Shown piece after piece: positions 16,720 to 26,277 of a DNA stretch of 59,965 nucleotides (position 1 is the stretch's first letter; each line of letters opens with the position of its first letter). Source of the stretch: an uncultured Collinsella sp. (GTDB lineage Bacteria; Actinomycetota; Coriobacteriia; Coriobacteriales; Coriobacteriaceae); assembly GCA_959606065.1 (NCBI GenBank), contig CAUHHV010000012.1:1-59965 (forward strand), read 5' to 3'. The translations under genes were made by a program, and so were the position numbers. The notes below the pieces were generated by a model. The model ran no database searches, was not told where the DNA came from, and saw only the letters and a list, made by a program, of their open reading frames with translations.

Positions 16720-19700
16720 GGCCGATCGCCTCCATCATCTCCAGACTGATTGCTCCATCAGCTGCCATATAGGGGAAGGAGTAAACCATTCCCACGTCAT
16801 CGATTGGCTTTTGACGAAGCTCCAGCGCCGCCTCATCGGCCAAAACATTCACGATCAGCAGGCGCTTTGCCCCAACCTTTTGAGCCTTTGCCTTAAAGCA
16901 CTCGGCATCCGTAGTCTCGCCGCCGCTGCGCCTGTAGGCCTCGTAGGTGCCGATGCGATAGTGCTTAAAATCGATCCACACCCCGGTCTTGTTGCCAGCG
17001 GCATCGAGCACCTCAAAATCGCCGCCCGTCTCGGCATGGGCCGCATCGCCACGAGCAAGCGAATAGCGGCCGTCATAATACGCCTCGAAGACGGCCCTAC
17101 CAGCAGACTCTCCCAGTCCCCCCAGGTACACCGCCTGGAACATATAGGGCGTCATGTGCGCCGTCGCCGCCGGCTGCAGCGCCGCAGGCACCCCGTCGTG
17201 CGACCAACGCTCGCGCACCTCCCGAATCGACAGCAACTCGGGCACGCGGGCCGCCGCCTGGCTTACCTGGCGAACCTTCGCGCCCTCAAGGCCCTCGTTA
17301 TAGCGGCAGCGCTCCTCCAGGCGGGCAGCAATCTGCTCGACAGGTTCACCCTCATAGCTGGGAAACTCAAAATGCGGCACCTTACACGCTCCGCCCTGCG
17401 CATACGCATAGCCACTCGCGGCAAACGGCATGTGCAGTGCGGTGCTTTTGCGCGCAGGATAGCTTGCGAGGTCCTCCCACGGCAGGCAAAAATGATGCAG
17501 ATAAAAGTCGCGCTCGCCATCGAAGGCGGCCAGATCTTCCTCGCGCGCATCGAGGGAGGTAACCTTCCATGCCAGCTTTTCGTGCTTCTCTTTCGCCAGG
17601 TTGTTCCTAAAGGCAGCAAGGTTCTGCTGTTTGTTAGCAGCGTGCTGCTTCTTGTCCGCCATGTGATTGTTGACGGCCGCGCAGGCGCCAACCACCTGCT
17701 CCAGCTCGTAGCCCATCGGCAAATCGTGCAGGAACGAAAAGTCGCAATCGCCGGCGATTTTGCGATCGAGCATCACCTGCACGTGCGGCATCTTTACGCT
17801 CGTACGCATCAAGCGACCCACCGCCTGCGCCACAATGCGGGCACCTTCGACCTGATACGAGAGGGTGTCGCGAACTGGCAGACTCTGCTTGGCTCCGGAC
17901 AGCAACAGTCGTACGTTGCGGCGCTTTTGAGTAAACGGGACCTCTCCGCGCGCCACCAGCTCCTCTTGCTCGATCACACCGAGCAGCGCCTGCTGGACAA
18001 ACTTCGTTGAGTCAACCTCAACACCCCAGGTCAAGCGACTTGTGGGCGACTCAATGTACAGAAAGTCAAGATCCATCTTGGGACGGCAGTCGATGCTCTC
18101 AAAGCCGCAATCAACCTGTCGCACCATACGGCACAGGCTCTCCGGAACCTTGTATTTGAGATTTTTTGAAAAACCGCCCACCGACAAATTGATGAACATC
18201 AGGGTTGGTTGGCCCATCTCGAGGCGCTTTTGAGTATCGTCCCAGCCGGTATCCCATTCTGCAGCGTTAAAGCACGGCACCATATCCTTGGCCTCCGCGA
18301 GCGACTCCTCGTACGACGCCTCGGGACGCTTAACGTTCCGAATCACCAGTTCGGCAACGATTTCTCGGCCAAGATCCAGCGCCAAACTATTAAAGTCGCC
18401 ATGGTTTCCCATGTGACGGGTGGTAAAAACGGCACCCGCCTGCTGTTCGTTGCGCGCGACGCCGCGCGCCCAGGCGCTCACGGCAACGAGCGCTTTACTC
18501 AGGCGTTCCAGCTCAAACTCGATGCTTTTGGCATCGCTCGTGCCCACCCTATCGGCAACCTTTCGGCGCAGACGCACCGCAAGACCTTCACTCACGCCAA
18601 TTCCGCCAAAGAACTCCATCGCGCGCCCGTACGTCTCGTCGGGCGATACGATTGCGCCGCCAAAAGCGCCGCCGGCCAACGCAGCCATACCGGCAAGATT
18701 CTTGTCCTCGTCAACCCAAGCAACGTCAATGTCGTACGTCTTTGCCGCCCGTTTGTTAAACAGCTTGGTCTGTCGTACGATCTCTTGGTTGAGCTCGCCG
18801 ATCCACATATCCTTGCGAACCACGCCGTGAACCTCATCGAGGTAATCCAGGTTAAAGTTCTTTACGGTCGGCGCGCTCCATGTTGCGCTCATGCACACAC
18901 AGGGCGCTTTGGCAGCAATGGAGGCCAAGTATGCCTCGGGCATGCGCTCAATGCCATGACTGGTTAGGTACGTGGTTAACATATGGTCTAGTGTGGTTTC
19001 CATTACTAGGTAGTCAACGCCATGCGCATACATCGAGTCATCGGCTGCATCAATATCGTCGTTCTTACGGTTCTTAAAGAACAGCGCCATCATCAACGCA
19101 TTCCAAAAGCATTTCTCACTGGTTTGGTCGTTCCTAATGCCCAGCGCATCGATGATGTTCTTGCGCGAAAGATCGTCCTTGTACGAAATGCTGCCGTAAT
19201 ACAGGCTATCCATAAGGCTGGCGCAGATGGCAAGGTGACCTACTACCATCCTAACGACGCCGCGCGCACGACGAACCGCCTTGTTAACGGTTTGCTGTCC
19301 ATTCGCCCCATGAGCCGTAATCATATTGCGGGTACCGTCCTCATTGAGCTTGTAGCACAACGGGTTTACCGAGTTATCGCCCACCGAGACATCATCACTG
19401 CCAAACAGACGACGACCGGCAAGCTGCTCGTCTTTTGCCTCGTCAGACAGCGCAAAAGGCGGGCGCAGTTTCATTTCCTTAATGCAGGAGGCGAGTGCCT
19501 TTTGAATATTCTCGGCATCCTTGGCGATTCCTTCGGCAGCTTCCTCTACGCTCGCTCGCGAAACCCTGTTCCTCTCGGCATTCGACCCCTTGTGATCGCC
19601 CGACGTAGAAGCGTGTGTGTAGACCGCCATCCATTGATCTCGATTTCCCAACAGCAAGGGGTCCACCACGCCGCCGTTAAAATGACGATCAAGGATGCGC

Positions 19701-20653
19701 AGCGCCTCATCCGGCTGAAACGTCACGGGGTCGTCCGTCAGCGTCGACAGCATGTCAGCCTTCATGTGGTCGATTTCGTCAAAGATGAATAGGCACTTCT
19801 CTGCAGCCGCCGCGTTAAAGAGCACAACGCCCGGACCGGTCACCGTATCGATTCTGTTGACGAGCTTTTGGGGTGTAAGGGCAATCACATGTGGCATGCT
19901 CTCGTCGTTGAGCAGCGCAGATGGCCAAATCTGAGGGATTACCTCCATGCCTCGCGTAATGTTCTTGAGTTCACAACTCACTGCCCAACGCAGGCTCGCA
20001 TCGGCTAACGACAGCTTGTCCCACAGGCTGGGGGTCAGACAATCGACAACGTTTCCCAGACTTTTCTTTGTATCAAGAATGTGCAGAAGGTTATCGGCAA
20101 CCTCCATAGTGTTACGCCATGCTCGCTTAATGACGCGATGAGAGCTCTCGTCATCTGCTTCGATGGGACACGAGATTTCGCGCACGCCCACGGCACCCTT
20201 GCCGCGGGTGGCCTCAATCCAATTCAGAATGTTCTCGCCCGCGCGCGGAAGATCGAACACCATGCGTGCCGCTTCATCACAACTCATGCCCTGGCCAGCC
20301 AACAATTCACGCACGCTTGCAACATAGTTGTCGCGATTGTCTTTACCCGGAACAACAAACACCAAGGTACGGCGGCCGGGACACTTGTTAAAACAGCCCG
20401 ACTCATCCCAGCCGCCGGCAATCAGGTCGGCCGTGACCTGCTCGGCCGTGTAGTTTTTGCCCGAGCCCGTCGTGGCGCCCAAAAAGTACAGGCCGTTGTT
20501 GTCCTGGTCCTTAGCGCCGTCCTGATCCTGGGGAACAAACAGCGCACGCTCAAAAAACTCGCGCATCGCCTTTTGACGTGCAAGATAGGGAGCAAGCTCC
20601 TTGTCGCCCGCAGACGACAGCATCGATTGACAGTTGAGTTCCCACGTAGCCAT
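16703..20653 (-). CDS. Large SF2 helicase with C-terminal PD-(D/E)xK-like nuclease motif
   Basis: A 1316-aa predicted DNA or RNA helicase/translocase. Helicase motifs: Walker A GATTGSGK (59-66), motif II DEID (292-295, in LFIFDEIDHMK), motif III MSAT (588-591) and motif VI QAVGRLMR (about 943-950). Near the C-terminus a PD-(D/E)xK-type core is visible: D1212 in GGDFEVLD, then WIDFKHY with D1228 and K1230, followed by a helix and KRLLIVNVL strand. The long insertion between motifs II and III (about 300-580) is unassigned. I start at ATG 20653 (GGAGG at 7 nt). The architecture (helicase plus nuclease next to a possible PIWI-like protein) recalls pPIWI-RE modules, which pair PIWI, a DinG-type helicase and a REase, but that link is inferred. 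Confidence 0.8.
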   Translation of the reverse strand: MATWELNCQSMLSSAGDKELAPYLARQKAMREFFERALFVPQDQDGAKDQDNNGLYFLGATTGSGKNYTAEQVTADLIAGGWDESGCFNKCPGRRTLVFVVPGKDNRDNYVASVRELLAGQGMSCDEAARMVFDLPRAGENILNWIEATRGKGAVGVREISCPIEADDESSHRVIKRAWRNTMEVADNLLHILDTKKSLGNVVDCLTPSLWDKLSLADASLRWAVSCELKNITRGMEVIPQIWPSALLNDESMPHVIALTPQKLVNRIDTVTGPGVVLFNAAAAEKCLFIFDEIDHMKADMLSTLTDDPVTFQPDEALRILDRHFNGGVVDPLLLGNRDQWMAVYTHASTSGDHKGSNAERNRVSRASVEEAAEGIAKDAENIQKALASCIKEMKLRPPFALSDEAKDEQLAGRRLFGSDDVSVGDNSVNPLCYKLNEDGTRNMITAHGANGQQTVNKAVRRARGVVRMVVGHLAICASLMDSLYYGSISYKDDLSRKNIIDALGIRNDQTSEKCFWNALMMALFFKNRKNDDIDAADDSMYAHGVDYLVMETTLDHMLTTYLTSHGIERMPEAYLASIAAKAPCVCMSATWSAPTVKNFNLDYLDEVHGVVRKDMWIGELNQEIVRQTKLFNKRAAKTYDIDVAWVDEDKNLAGMAALAGGAFGGAIVSPDETYGRAMEFFGGIGVSEGLAVRLRRKVADRVGTSDAKSIEFELERLSKALVAVSAWARGVARNEQQAGAVFTTRHMGNHGDFNSLALDLGREIVAELVIRNVKRPEASYEESLAEAKDMVPCFNAAEWDTGWDDTQKRLEMGQPTLMFINLSVGGFSKNLKYKVPESLCRMVRQVDCGFESIDCRPKMDLDFLYIESPTSRLTWGVEVDSTKFVQQALLGVIEQEELVARGEVPFTQKRRNVRLLLSGAKQSLPVRDTLSYQVEGARIVAQAVGRLMRTSVKMPHVQVMLDRKIAGDCDFSFLHDLPMGYELEQVVGACAAVNNHMADKKQHAANKQQNLAAFRNNLAKEKHEKLAWKVTSLDAREEDLAAFDGERDFYLHHFCLPWEDLASYPARKSTALHMPFAASGYAYAQGGACKVPHFEFPSYEGEPVEQIAARLEERCRYNEGLEGAKVRQVSQAAARVPELLSIREVRERWSHDGVPAALQPAATAHMTPYMFQAVYLGGLGESAGRAVFEAYYDGRYSLARGDAAHAETGGDFEVLDAAGNKTGVWIDFKHYRIGTYEAYRRSGGETTDAECFKAKAQKVGAKRLLIVNVLADEAALELRQKPIDDVGMVYSFPYMAADGAISLEMMEAIGRAIEA

Positions 20654-20787
20654 GGTCAAACCTCCGATTTAGTTGTTGCATGTGTTGAATACCATCCCGT
20701 GCGGACAAAAACTCACGCGAGGTGGTTGAGGTGGCGGCGTCTATGCCGCCGAGAAAGGGAAAGAAAAGAAAGAGAAACAGTCGGCGA

Positions 20788-22557
20788 TTACTCGCACGAA
20801 GCGAGCAGCTTCTTAAGATCGCACTCCAATGCCTCACGCTCCTCAACGTCCATCACTGCAAGGGCGACACGCATCAGGGACACCTTGGCGGCAAGCTCCT
20901 TAACCTGGTCGGGGCGCTTGCTAAAGTGGTCGTAAATCCGCAGGGCCTCCCCGGCCGCCAGGTACTGCCACTTTTCCAACGAAGGCTTTTCGGACCTGCT
21001 CATGGCATCGACCCACTCGCCAAGACCCTGAAAACCGTTGCCCGTAGTCGTGCCGTTCATAACCACATCGAGCGGGCTCAGCAAGCAATCGGGCGATTTT
21101 TTGTACACCAATTTGGTGAGCATAAGCACCTGGGCAAGGTTGCGATACTTGTCCTGATCGGCATAGAGCACGTCGTTGTAGCAGGCGCACGCCTTAAGCA
21201 GCTCGTGGGCGGCAATGCGCTCCGGCCCATCAAACGGAACGCCGCGCAACAAGACCCCAGCAAGATCGAATGCTTTGCCGCCCTGCACGATCTTGTCGAG
21301 CGCCGAGCCGTCCATCAAATCCGCCAGCCAAGCAAGCTCGGGCTGATACGGCCTATGCTCGTCCTTGTCCTCATGCTCCATCCAGCTGTTCACCAGCGCC
21401 AGGGCTTCAATCTCCCTCCCGTTCAGAAAGGGCGAATTCTCCCCCATCTCTTCCTGCAAAAAACCCCGCGGCTCATGAGAGCGCTCGTACGCAACCGCAA
21501 GTTCCCCGTCGCTCACGACCAAGGTCGCACGGGAAATATAGGTATCTTCCCGCATGTCCCTCCAGGCGTACATCATAAGGGGACGCAGCTGACGGAGCAT
21601 GCCGCGCGCGCCGGCACCTTCCTTAACCGCGCGCTTCGCCGCAAGGCGAGCAGCATCTGCCGTCAGCTCCATCTTGGCGCCATTTCCCATCATATTGTTG
21701 TGCTTGGGTAGGTACTGTTCATACGCAATCTGGACCAGATCGTCCACGCTCAAGGCGTTAAAGTTAATCACCGAGCCAATGCGCCCGCACAGCTCGGACA
21801 TAATACCCCAAGTCTCAACATCCTCGATGGTCGCACTGTCTCGCAGCTCGTTTGCCGATTTTGCGGCGGTGCGCACGGCGGCATACGAGGATCCGAAGCC
21901 GACCGTGGTGCCAGACTTGTCACCCAGGCGCTTGCGCACCAGAGCGTCCAAGCCCATAAAGGCGCCGCCCAAAATGCAGACAACCTGATCGAGGTTGAGC
22001 GTCTTAATAGCCGCACTCTTGGAGGTATCACATTCGAACGGCATCTCCCCGCCTTCCAAAAGCTTAAGGAACGACTGCGATGGACTAAAACTCGATGCAA
22101 CTTCTCCCCCATCGGGTTCGACACGAACCGCCTTGTCAAACTCGTCAAAGAGCACCAAACAAATTTCACCGGGATTCGCAGCCTGATAGTCCGCGACCTG
22201 CGATAGGCAGTTGATCATGCTGGCACCGCGCCAGCCCTCGCCCGTCATGGTGGAGACATCGAACACGAACAGCTTGAGCCCTGCGGCATCTGCCACGGCC
22301 TTGATGGTGTGGGTCTTTCCCGTACCAGTGGAACCCATCACCAAAATGGCGGCGGGCGAAAGAACGTCGCGCGGATCGGCGCCGCGTGCCAACATCACGC
22401 AGCGGTTGACCTCAAAGCTCAGCGCCGTCACAAAGGCCTCCAAGCTTCCTTCGTGGCCAATAACACTCTGACGCGTCTGCTCCACCAGACGCGAGGGCGC
22501 AATTCGAGTGAGCAGGTCCCGGTAGCGATCGATGTTTCGATACTGCTTCTGAGCCAT
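20788..22557 (-). CDS. ClpX/HslU-like AAA+ ATPase
   Basis: A 589-aa AAA+ protein. A ClpX-like entry (QSVIGHEGSLEAFVTALSFEVNR, 30-52) precedes Walker A GSTGTGKT (75-82), a pore-like segment after VSTMTGEGWRGAS, Walker B ICLVLFDEFDK (132-142) and a sensor-2-like GARGMLRQLRPLM. There is no N-terminal zinc finger and no IGF-type loop that I can identify, so a ClpP partner is not proven by sequence. The C-terminal 230 residues are unassigned. It may unfold or remodel proteins for this operon; a ClpP gene lies about 20 kb away in module B. AAAGGA lies before the ATG. Confidence 0.82.
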   Translation of the reverse strand: MAQKQYRNIDRYRDLLTRIAPSRLVEQTRQSVIGHEGSLEAFVTALSFEVNRCVMLARGADPRDVLSPAAILVMGSTGTGKTHTIKAVADAAGLKLFVFDVSTMTGEGWRGASMINCLSQVADYQAANPGEICLVLFDEFDKAVRVEPDGGEVASSFSPSQSFLKLLEGGEMPFECDTSKSAAIKTLNLDQVVCILGGAFMGLDALVRKRLGDKSGTTVGFGSSYAAVRTAAKSANELRDSATIEDVETWGIMSELCGRIGSVINFNALSVDDLVQIAYEQYLPKHNNMMGNGAKMELTADAARLAAKRAVKEGAGARGMLRQLRPLMMYAWRDMREDTYISRATLVVSDGELAVAYERSHEPRGFLQEEMGENSPFLNGREIEALALVNSWMEHEDKDEHRPYQPELAWLADLMDGSALDKIVQGGKAFDLAGVLLRGVPFDGPERIAAHELLKACACYNDVLYADQDKYRNLAQVLMLTKLVYKKSPDCLLSPLDVVMNGTTTGNGFQGLGEWVDAMSRSEKPSLEKWQYLAAGEALRIYDHFSKRPDQVKELAAKVSLMRVALAVMDVEEREALECDLKKLLASCE

Positions 22558-22618
22558 GGGTGTTTTCCTTTCTATATTGGTTTTCTTACCTATGACGTGG
22601 CCCCGAGCCCATAAACTC

Positions 22619-22825
22619 CTACAGTGCCAGCGATGTCGCCGACTCCAGATAGATCACGTTGCCCGGCTGGGTAAAGACCGGAATGTGGTAGAGCAGCTGC
22701 AAAATGCCCTGCTTGAGCAGCGGAAACAGTGTGGGATGCAACACTTCGTACATCAGGGCACCAGCCATAAGAGCGGTAAGTACGGCAAGCAGCAAAAGCT
22801 TTTGAGCGTCAGAGAATACCGACAT
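22619..22825 (-). CDS. Small single-span membrane protein
   Basis: A 68-aa protein with one strong hydrophobic helix (LLLLAVLTALMAGALMY, about 10-27) followed by a short amphipathic part rich in Leu, Pro and Phe. No family recognised. AAGGAACGACC precedes the ATG. It sits between the multi-span protein and the AAA+ ATPase and looks like part of the same operon (spacing 44 and 61 bp). Confidence 0.65.
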   Translation of the reverse strand: MSVFSDAQKLLLLAVLTALMAGALMYEVLHPTLFPLLKQGILQLLYHIPVFTQPGNVIYLESATSLAL

Positions 22826-22869
22826 GGTCGTTCCTTTCTTTATGCGAGATATTTGGATTGCGTTGTGGG

Positions 22870-23607
22870 TTAGCGACTCATAGCGATGGCAATGCCAATA
22901 ACCGCGATAACCACGGGGATCGCAAGCGATGCAAACAGAATCCCGGCAAAAAGGCCCACCACCAGCGCGCACACGATGATGGCCAGCGTGGTGGGTACAA
23001 GCGCAAGCAGAGGAGTAACCACGCAGACGGATGCAAAGCGAAGCCCGTGGAACAAGCACTCATGAGGGAATAAAGCCTTGAGGACCCCTTCGACAATTCG
23101 CCACTCGACAATCGTTCCGATGGTTAAGACAACAGCCCAAAGCAGGTAATCATTGGCGCGGGAATCCGAAGCCATCTTTCCGGTAACGCCGGCCCACCAA
23201 TCAAATACGGCGGCATAGCCCAGCAAACAGACAATCGCACAGACGACGGATGCAAATGCGCCGGCACCCTCAATTACACCGAGCAGCTCGCACATGTCGG
23301 ATTCGCGCCCTCCCGTTAACAACACGATCCATTTGTGGGCAAGCGCCGCAACAAACGCCACGCCCAGCACAACCCAGTACACCCTAAACGCCACCAGGCG
23401 CCATGAATGGAGCGGGATCACCGTGTTGCTCTCGCTAATCTCGAACATAAACCCGCCGAGCCACGTCGTCAGCAAGCACATCATGTCGACGGCGACCACG
23501 TAGAGTACAACCGCAAAGACAGTTTGCAGAATCATGCCGAAAATATTCATCGCCGTTGGCTTCTTGGGGGCGTCCGGCTCGATTCTGTACATGTCGCATC
23601 CGTTCAT
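22870..23607 (-). CDS. Multi-span membrane protein
   Basis: A 245-aa protein with about six predicted transmembrane helices: around GMILQTVFAVVLYVVAVDMM, VYWVVLGVAFVAALAHKWIV, FASVVCAIVCLLGYAAVF, YLLWAVVLTIGTIVEW, and two near the C-terminus that are Gly/Ala/Val-rich. The family is unknown. I start at ATG 23607 (MNGCDMYRIEPD), preceded by AAAGGACAGCTA. As first gene of module A it could anchor the complex to the membrane (inference). The protein at 26278-27102 has a similar size and layout but no clear sequence match. Confidence 0.7.
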   Translation of the reverse strand: MNGCDMYRIEPDAPKKPTAMNIFGMILQTVFAVVLYVVAVDMMCLLTTWLGGFMFEISESNTVIPLHSWRLVAFRVYWVVLGVAFVAALAHKWIVLLTGGRESDMCELLGVIEGAGAFASVVCAIVCLLGYAAVFDWWAGVTGKMASDSRANDYLLWAVVLTIGTIVEWRIVEGVLKALFPHECLFHGLRFASVCVVTPLLALVPTTLAIIVCALVVGLFAGILFASLAIPVVIAVIGIAIAMSR

Positions 23608-23658
23608 TAGCTGTCCTTTCATTGCTGATGACATATTGGTCCGAAAGCCCGTTCTTTT

Positions 23659-23680
23659 TTAGAATTTTTTTTCTAAAAGC
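23659..23680. promoter_or_regulatory. AT-rich dyad upstream of module A
   Basis: TTTTAGAA, a T-rich spacer and TTCTAAAA form an inverted repeat in the divergent intergenic region before the module A operon. It could be an operator or part of a promoter. A TTCTAG-type dyad also occurs in the equivalent position before module B (46099-46124). Confidence 0.35.
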
Positions 23681-23830
23681 TTAACGCAGTTGATACCCCC
23701 CGTGGGTTAAGCTATAAACACTCAATTTCAAATTCATCGGAGTTGGGCTGATAATATGAATTGACCGCGTCGTGCCATTGCCAACAACGACGCACTCCAT
23801 ATCGCACAACGCATGTCCGAGGAGGCAATC

Positions 23831-25417
23831 GTGCTTCTGTCTCGCGCAGAACAAGCAAAGCTAGGCCTTTATCATGCCTACAATCATGATCCAGAGCCTC
23901 ATAGCAGCGCATTTCTTGCAAACCTGGTTTCCTTTATGGTCTCAAAACTCCAGCCAACGCTAAAAACTCATACGCTTATCGAGCTGTGCTGCCGAGATTT
24001 TGAGTTTGCCCAAGATTATGCAAATGGACCCGCATGGTCTATCTGGGGCATCGACCTTAAGGACCCCGAAAGCACCGACTTTAGAACTCGCGGCACATCC
24101 GCTGATCCGTCTTTTACATTTACCAAAGCCGATGTCTTTGCCTCAACGCCAGAATCGGGTGCCGTGCCCCGTACCGATGAGCCCACGCTCATCTACTGCA
24201 GACCCCCCGAGCAAATCCCCCTCACTCAATTTGAGCCCTCGCTCGAAATTGCAGATGAGCATGTTCGGGATTTCCTTACGTCGAGGGCCCGTCAACTGCA
24301 AACACTTGTCGATGTACCAAGCCCGCTTTCGGTCAGCGAATGGTATTACGTTTTTCTCGCTGCTTCCCTTGCGTGTGAACGCCCGGATTCCATTGCGGTC
24401 GTACAAGTCTCCAACCGATTGCTCAACCTGGCACGCGCCGCAGACGGGCGCCGCCTGCTCTGCCAGCTTGGACTATTGACAGCGATAGTGTTACTTCCCA
24501 ATACGATCGCCGCCAATAGCGATGGCTACGCCTTACTATTTCTGAGCGACCGTAAACCCAACGAGCCATATTTCCTCTTTGATGGGCGGTCATTTGACAA
24601 CAAGCCCATGACAAGCGAGCTCATGCATCAGATCCAAGACTCGATTAGTTATGCTTACGCCAAGACAACCGATGTGACGCATTGGCGTCTCGGCGATCGA
24701 GGTGCCGAAAAAATCTGGCCTTTACTTCCCAGTGCTAAAAGCACCTCTTTTGCAGAGGAGTCCTTCGTTCGCTTTGGCAGCGTAGCGGACATACGCCGCG
24801 GCATTCCCCGTAGCACTCTTTTAAAGATGCCACAGATGGGTCTTAGCAGAACGGACCGACGAATTGACTGCTACTACCTATCGCTTAAACACTTAGTCGA
24901 TGGAACGGTTATCGGTTTCGAAGATCTACCCGAGCGCGTATCCGACACGGATATTTACGATATGGGCGATACGGATCCAGGTCTTTTCTATCGTCTCAAA
25001 CCGCTGGGCGAGTATGAAACCTGCATACTGATCTCACGCTTCGGACCACCATTTAAGCTGGCCCTCGTAGTGCCGGGAAGCATGAGGCGCGAGCCGGTGC
25101 CTCAGAAACCTCAGTTATGCCCTAAACTCATTGTCCCCTGCGATGTCGTCTTCTGCGCATCCTTTAAAGATGAACTACTAGCACGATTCTTCTTAGCCTA
25201 CCTGTCATCCGATGAAGGACAGCAGAAACTCTTAGCCTCCTCACACGGAGACTCGCTTGCGCAGCTATCTCCTAAAGACCTGCGAAGCATGACCGTGCCT
25301 GTTCCCGGGCAAGCAGAACAGGAGCGCTGCGCGCAAGAGTACGAAGCAAAACAGCGCGCCTACGAGGATGCCCTTAAGCAGGCGGGACATTACGCCGCGA
25401 GTAAGGGGACGATGTAA
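23831..25417 (+). CDS. HsdM/HsdS-like fusion protein lacking clear methyltransferase motifs
   Basis: A 528-aa protein. The middle part resembles the region after the catalytic motif in type I N6-adenine methyltransferases (CQLGLLTAIVLLPNTIAANSDGYALLFLSDRKPNEPYFLFDG). The C-terminal part (from FVRFGSVADIRRGIP to the helical AEQERCAQEYEAKQRAYEDALKQ) resembles an HsdS target-recognition half with its connecting helix. A SAM-binding motif is at best degenerate (LIELCCRDFEF), and NPPF/NPPY is missing (CRPPEQ instead). A GTG start at 23831 with AGGAGG 5 nt upstream is preferred to the ATG at 23813. Divergent from module A. It may be a DNA-binding scaffold rather than a methylase (inference). Confidence 0.55.
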   Translation: MLLSRAEQAKLGLYHAYNHDPEPHSSAFLANLVSFMVSKLQPTLKTHTLIELCCRDFEFAQDYANGPAWSIWGIDLKDPESTDFRTRGTSADPSFTFTKADVFASTPESGAVPRTDEPTLIYCRPPEQIPLTQFEPSLEIADEHVRDFLTSRARQLQTLVDVPSPLSVSEWYYVFLAASLACERPDSIAVVQVSNRLLNLARAADGRRLLCQLGLLTAIVLLPNTIAANSDGYALLFLSDRKPNEPYFLFDGRSFDNKPMTSELMHQIQDSISYAYAKTTDVTHWRLGDRGAEKIWPLLPSAKSTSFAEESFVRFGSVADIRRGIPRSTLLKMPQMGLSRTDRRIDCYYLSLKHLVDGTVIGFEDLPERVSDTDIYDMGDTDPGLFYRLKPLGEYETCILISRFGPPFKLALVVPGSMRREPVPQKPQLCPKLIVPCDVVFCASFKDELLARFFLAYLSSDEGQQKLLASSHGDSLAQLSPKDLRSMTVPVPGQAEQERCAQEYEAKQRAYEDALKQAGHYAASKGTM

Positions 25418-25426
25418 CGGCCGGGG

Positions 25427-25463
25427 TTGACAGGCTGTCCGGACTTTTCCGACAGCCTGTCAA
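25427..25463. terminator. Perfect 13-bp inverted repeat between convergent genes
   Basis: Arms TTGACAGGCTGTC (25427-25439) and GACAGCCTGTCAA (25451-25463) around an 11-nt loop. It lies between the stops of convergent genes; a terminator is the simplest reading although T runs are short. Confidence 0.6.
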
Positions 25464-25488
25464 TCAGGCGCGCCGATCAGCGCGGCGG

Positions 25489-26106
25489 CTAAAGATTCTC
25501 ATCGGACTTCGAGCTAGCTTTGACCGCCTCTTCACCCGCGATCAGGTCCCTAACCGTTATATGCGCACTGTACGTAGCATCCTCAATCTTTTCCATAACA
25601 TCAGGGTCGCAAGTTCCCCAAATTTCTTTAAGGACTCGAGCCAATCCCCAAGCAGCGCTGAGCAGGACGTCAACATCCTTTAGATCTAAGTGGTTGATCG
25701 TAAAGGGACAGTACTCGCGCTCCAGCAGATAGGTGTCAACGGCGTCAATTGCCTCAGCCGCGTACCGCTCAAGATCGGGATGGGGATGGAAGGCGCACAG
25801 CGCCTTGTACGGATCGGTCGGCTCAATCCAATACAGCGTTGTCGCATCCTCGCATTTCTCGAGCGGATAACGCTCAACCGCCTTCTCCCAACTTTCATAC
25901 CAGGGATCGGCATCGCCGTCCGTCATTGACTTGCAAAGATCGATCGCCGCAGAAACAGTCGCACACGAATATCTATAGCTGGCGTCTTTCTTAAACTCAT
26001 CATTGAGCTCGACGTCGCCAGACAGCTCCGCCTCCATGATCAGGAACGGGCCGTCATCATCCGTAATGTTCATGGGATAGTTGTTGCACTCATAGTTCGG
26101 GTACAT
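25489..26106 (-). CDS. Acidic hypothetical protein
   Basis: A 205-aa soluble, strongly acidic protein (many Asp/Glu; MYPNYECNNYPMNITDDD...). No domain recognised. Contains conserved-looking patches YWIEPTDPYKALCAFHPHPDLERYAAEAIDAVD and LLSAAWGLARVLKEIWG. Start chosen at ATG 26106 with GGAGACAAA upstream. Strong acidity could suit an inhibitor or immunity protein, but nothing else supports that. Confidence 0.6.
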   Translation of the reverse strand: MYPNYECNNYPMNITDDDGPFLIMEAELSGDVELNDEFKKDASYRYSCATVSAAIDLCKSMTDGDADPWYESWEKAVERYPLEKCEDATTLYWIEPTDPYKALCAFHPHPDLERYAAEAIDAVDTYLLEREYCPFTINHLDLKDVDVLLSAAWGLARVLKEIWGTCDPDVMEKIEDATYSAHITVRDLIAGEEAVKASSKSDENL

Positions 26107-26190
26107 TTTGTCTCCAATCAACCGTTCGGACACATTAACAAGCAATATCAAAACCGCGCTCACGCGGAGGGCCGTCGTCCTCGCGCCAAT

Positions 26191-26270
26191 CTGCAAGTTT
26201 TTCTCATCGCGTGAAAAGAACTTGCGATTTCTGCAAGTTTTTCTCACGCTACGATAAGAACTCGCATGAT
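26191..26270. repeat. Two tandem 40-bp repeats, each with an internal dyad
   Basis: Units at 26191-26230 and 26231-26270 share 28 of 40 positions, with the first 16 identical (CTGCAAGTTTTTCTCA). Each unit is itself a dyad: GCAAGTT...AACTTGC in the first and GCAAGTT...AACTCGC in the second. They lie upstream of the gene starting at 26106. Candidate twin operator or mRNA stem-loops. Confidence 0.55.
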
Positions 26271-26277
26271 CGCCCCG

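Noticed and set aside
26191..26270. CRISPR-like pair of repeats
   Set aside because: Only two adjacent units with no spacers and no cas genes nearby. Better described as tandem dyads.
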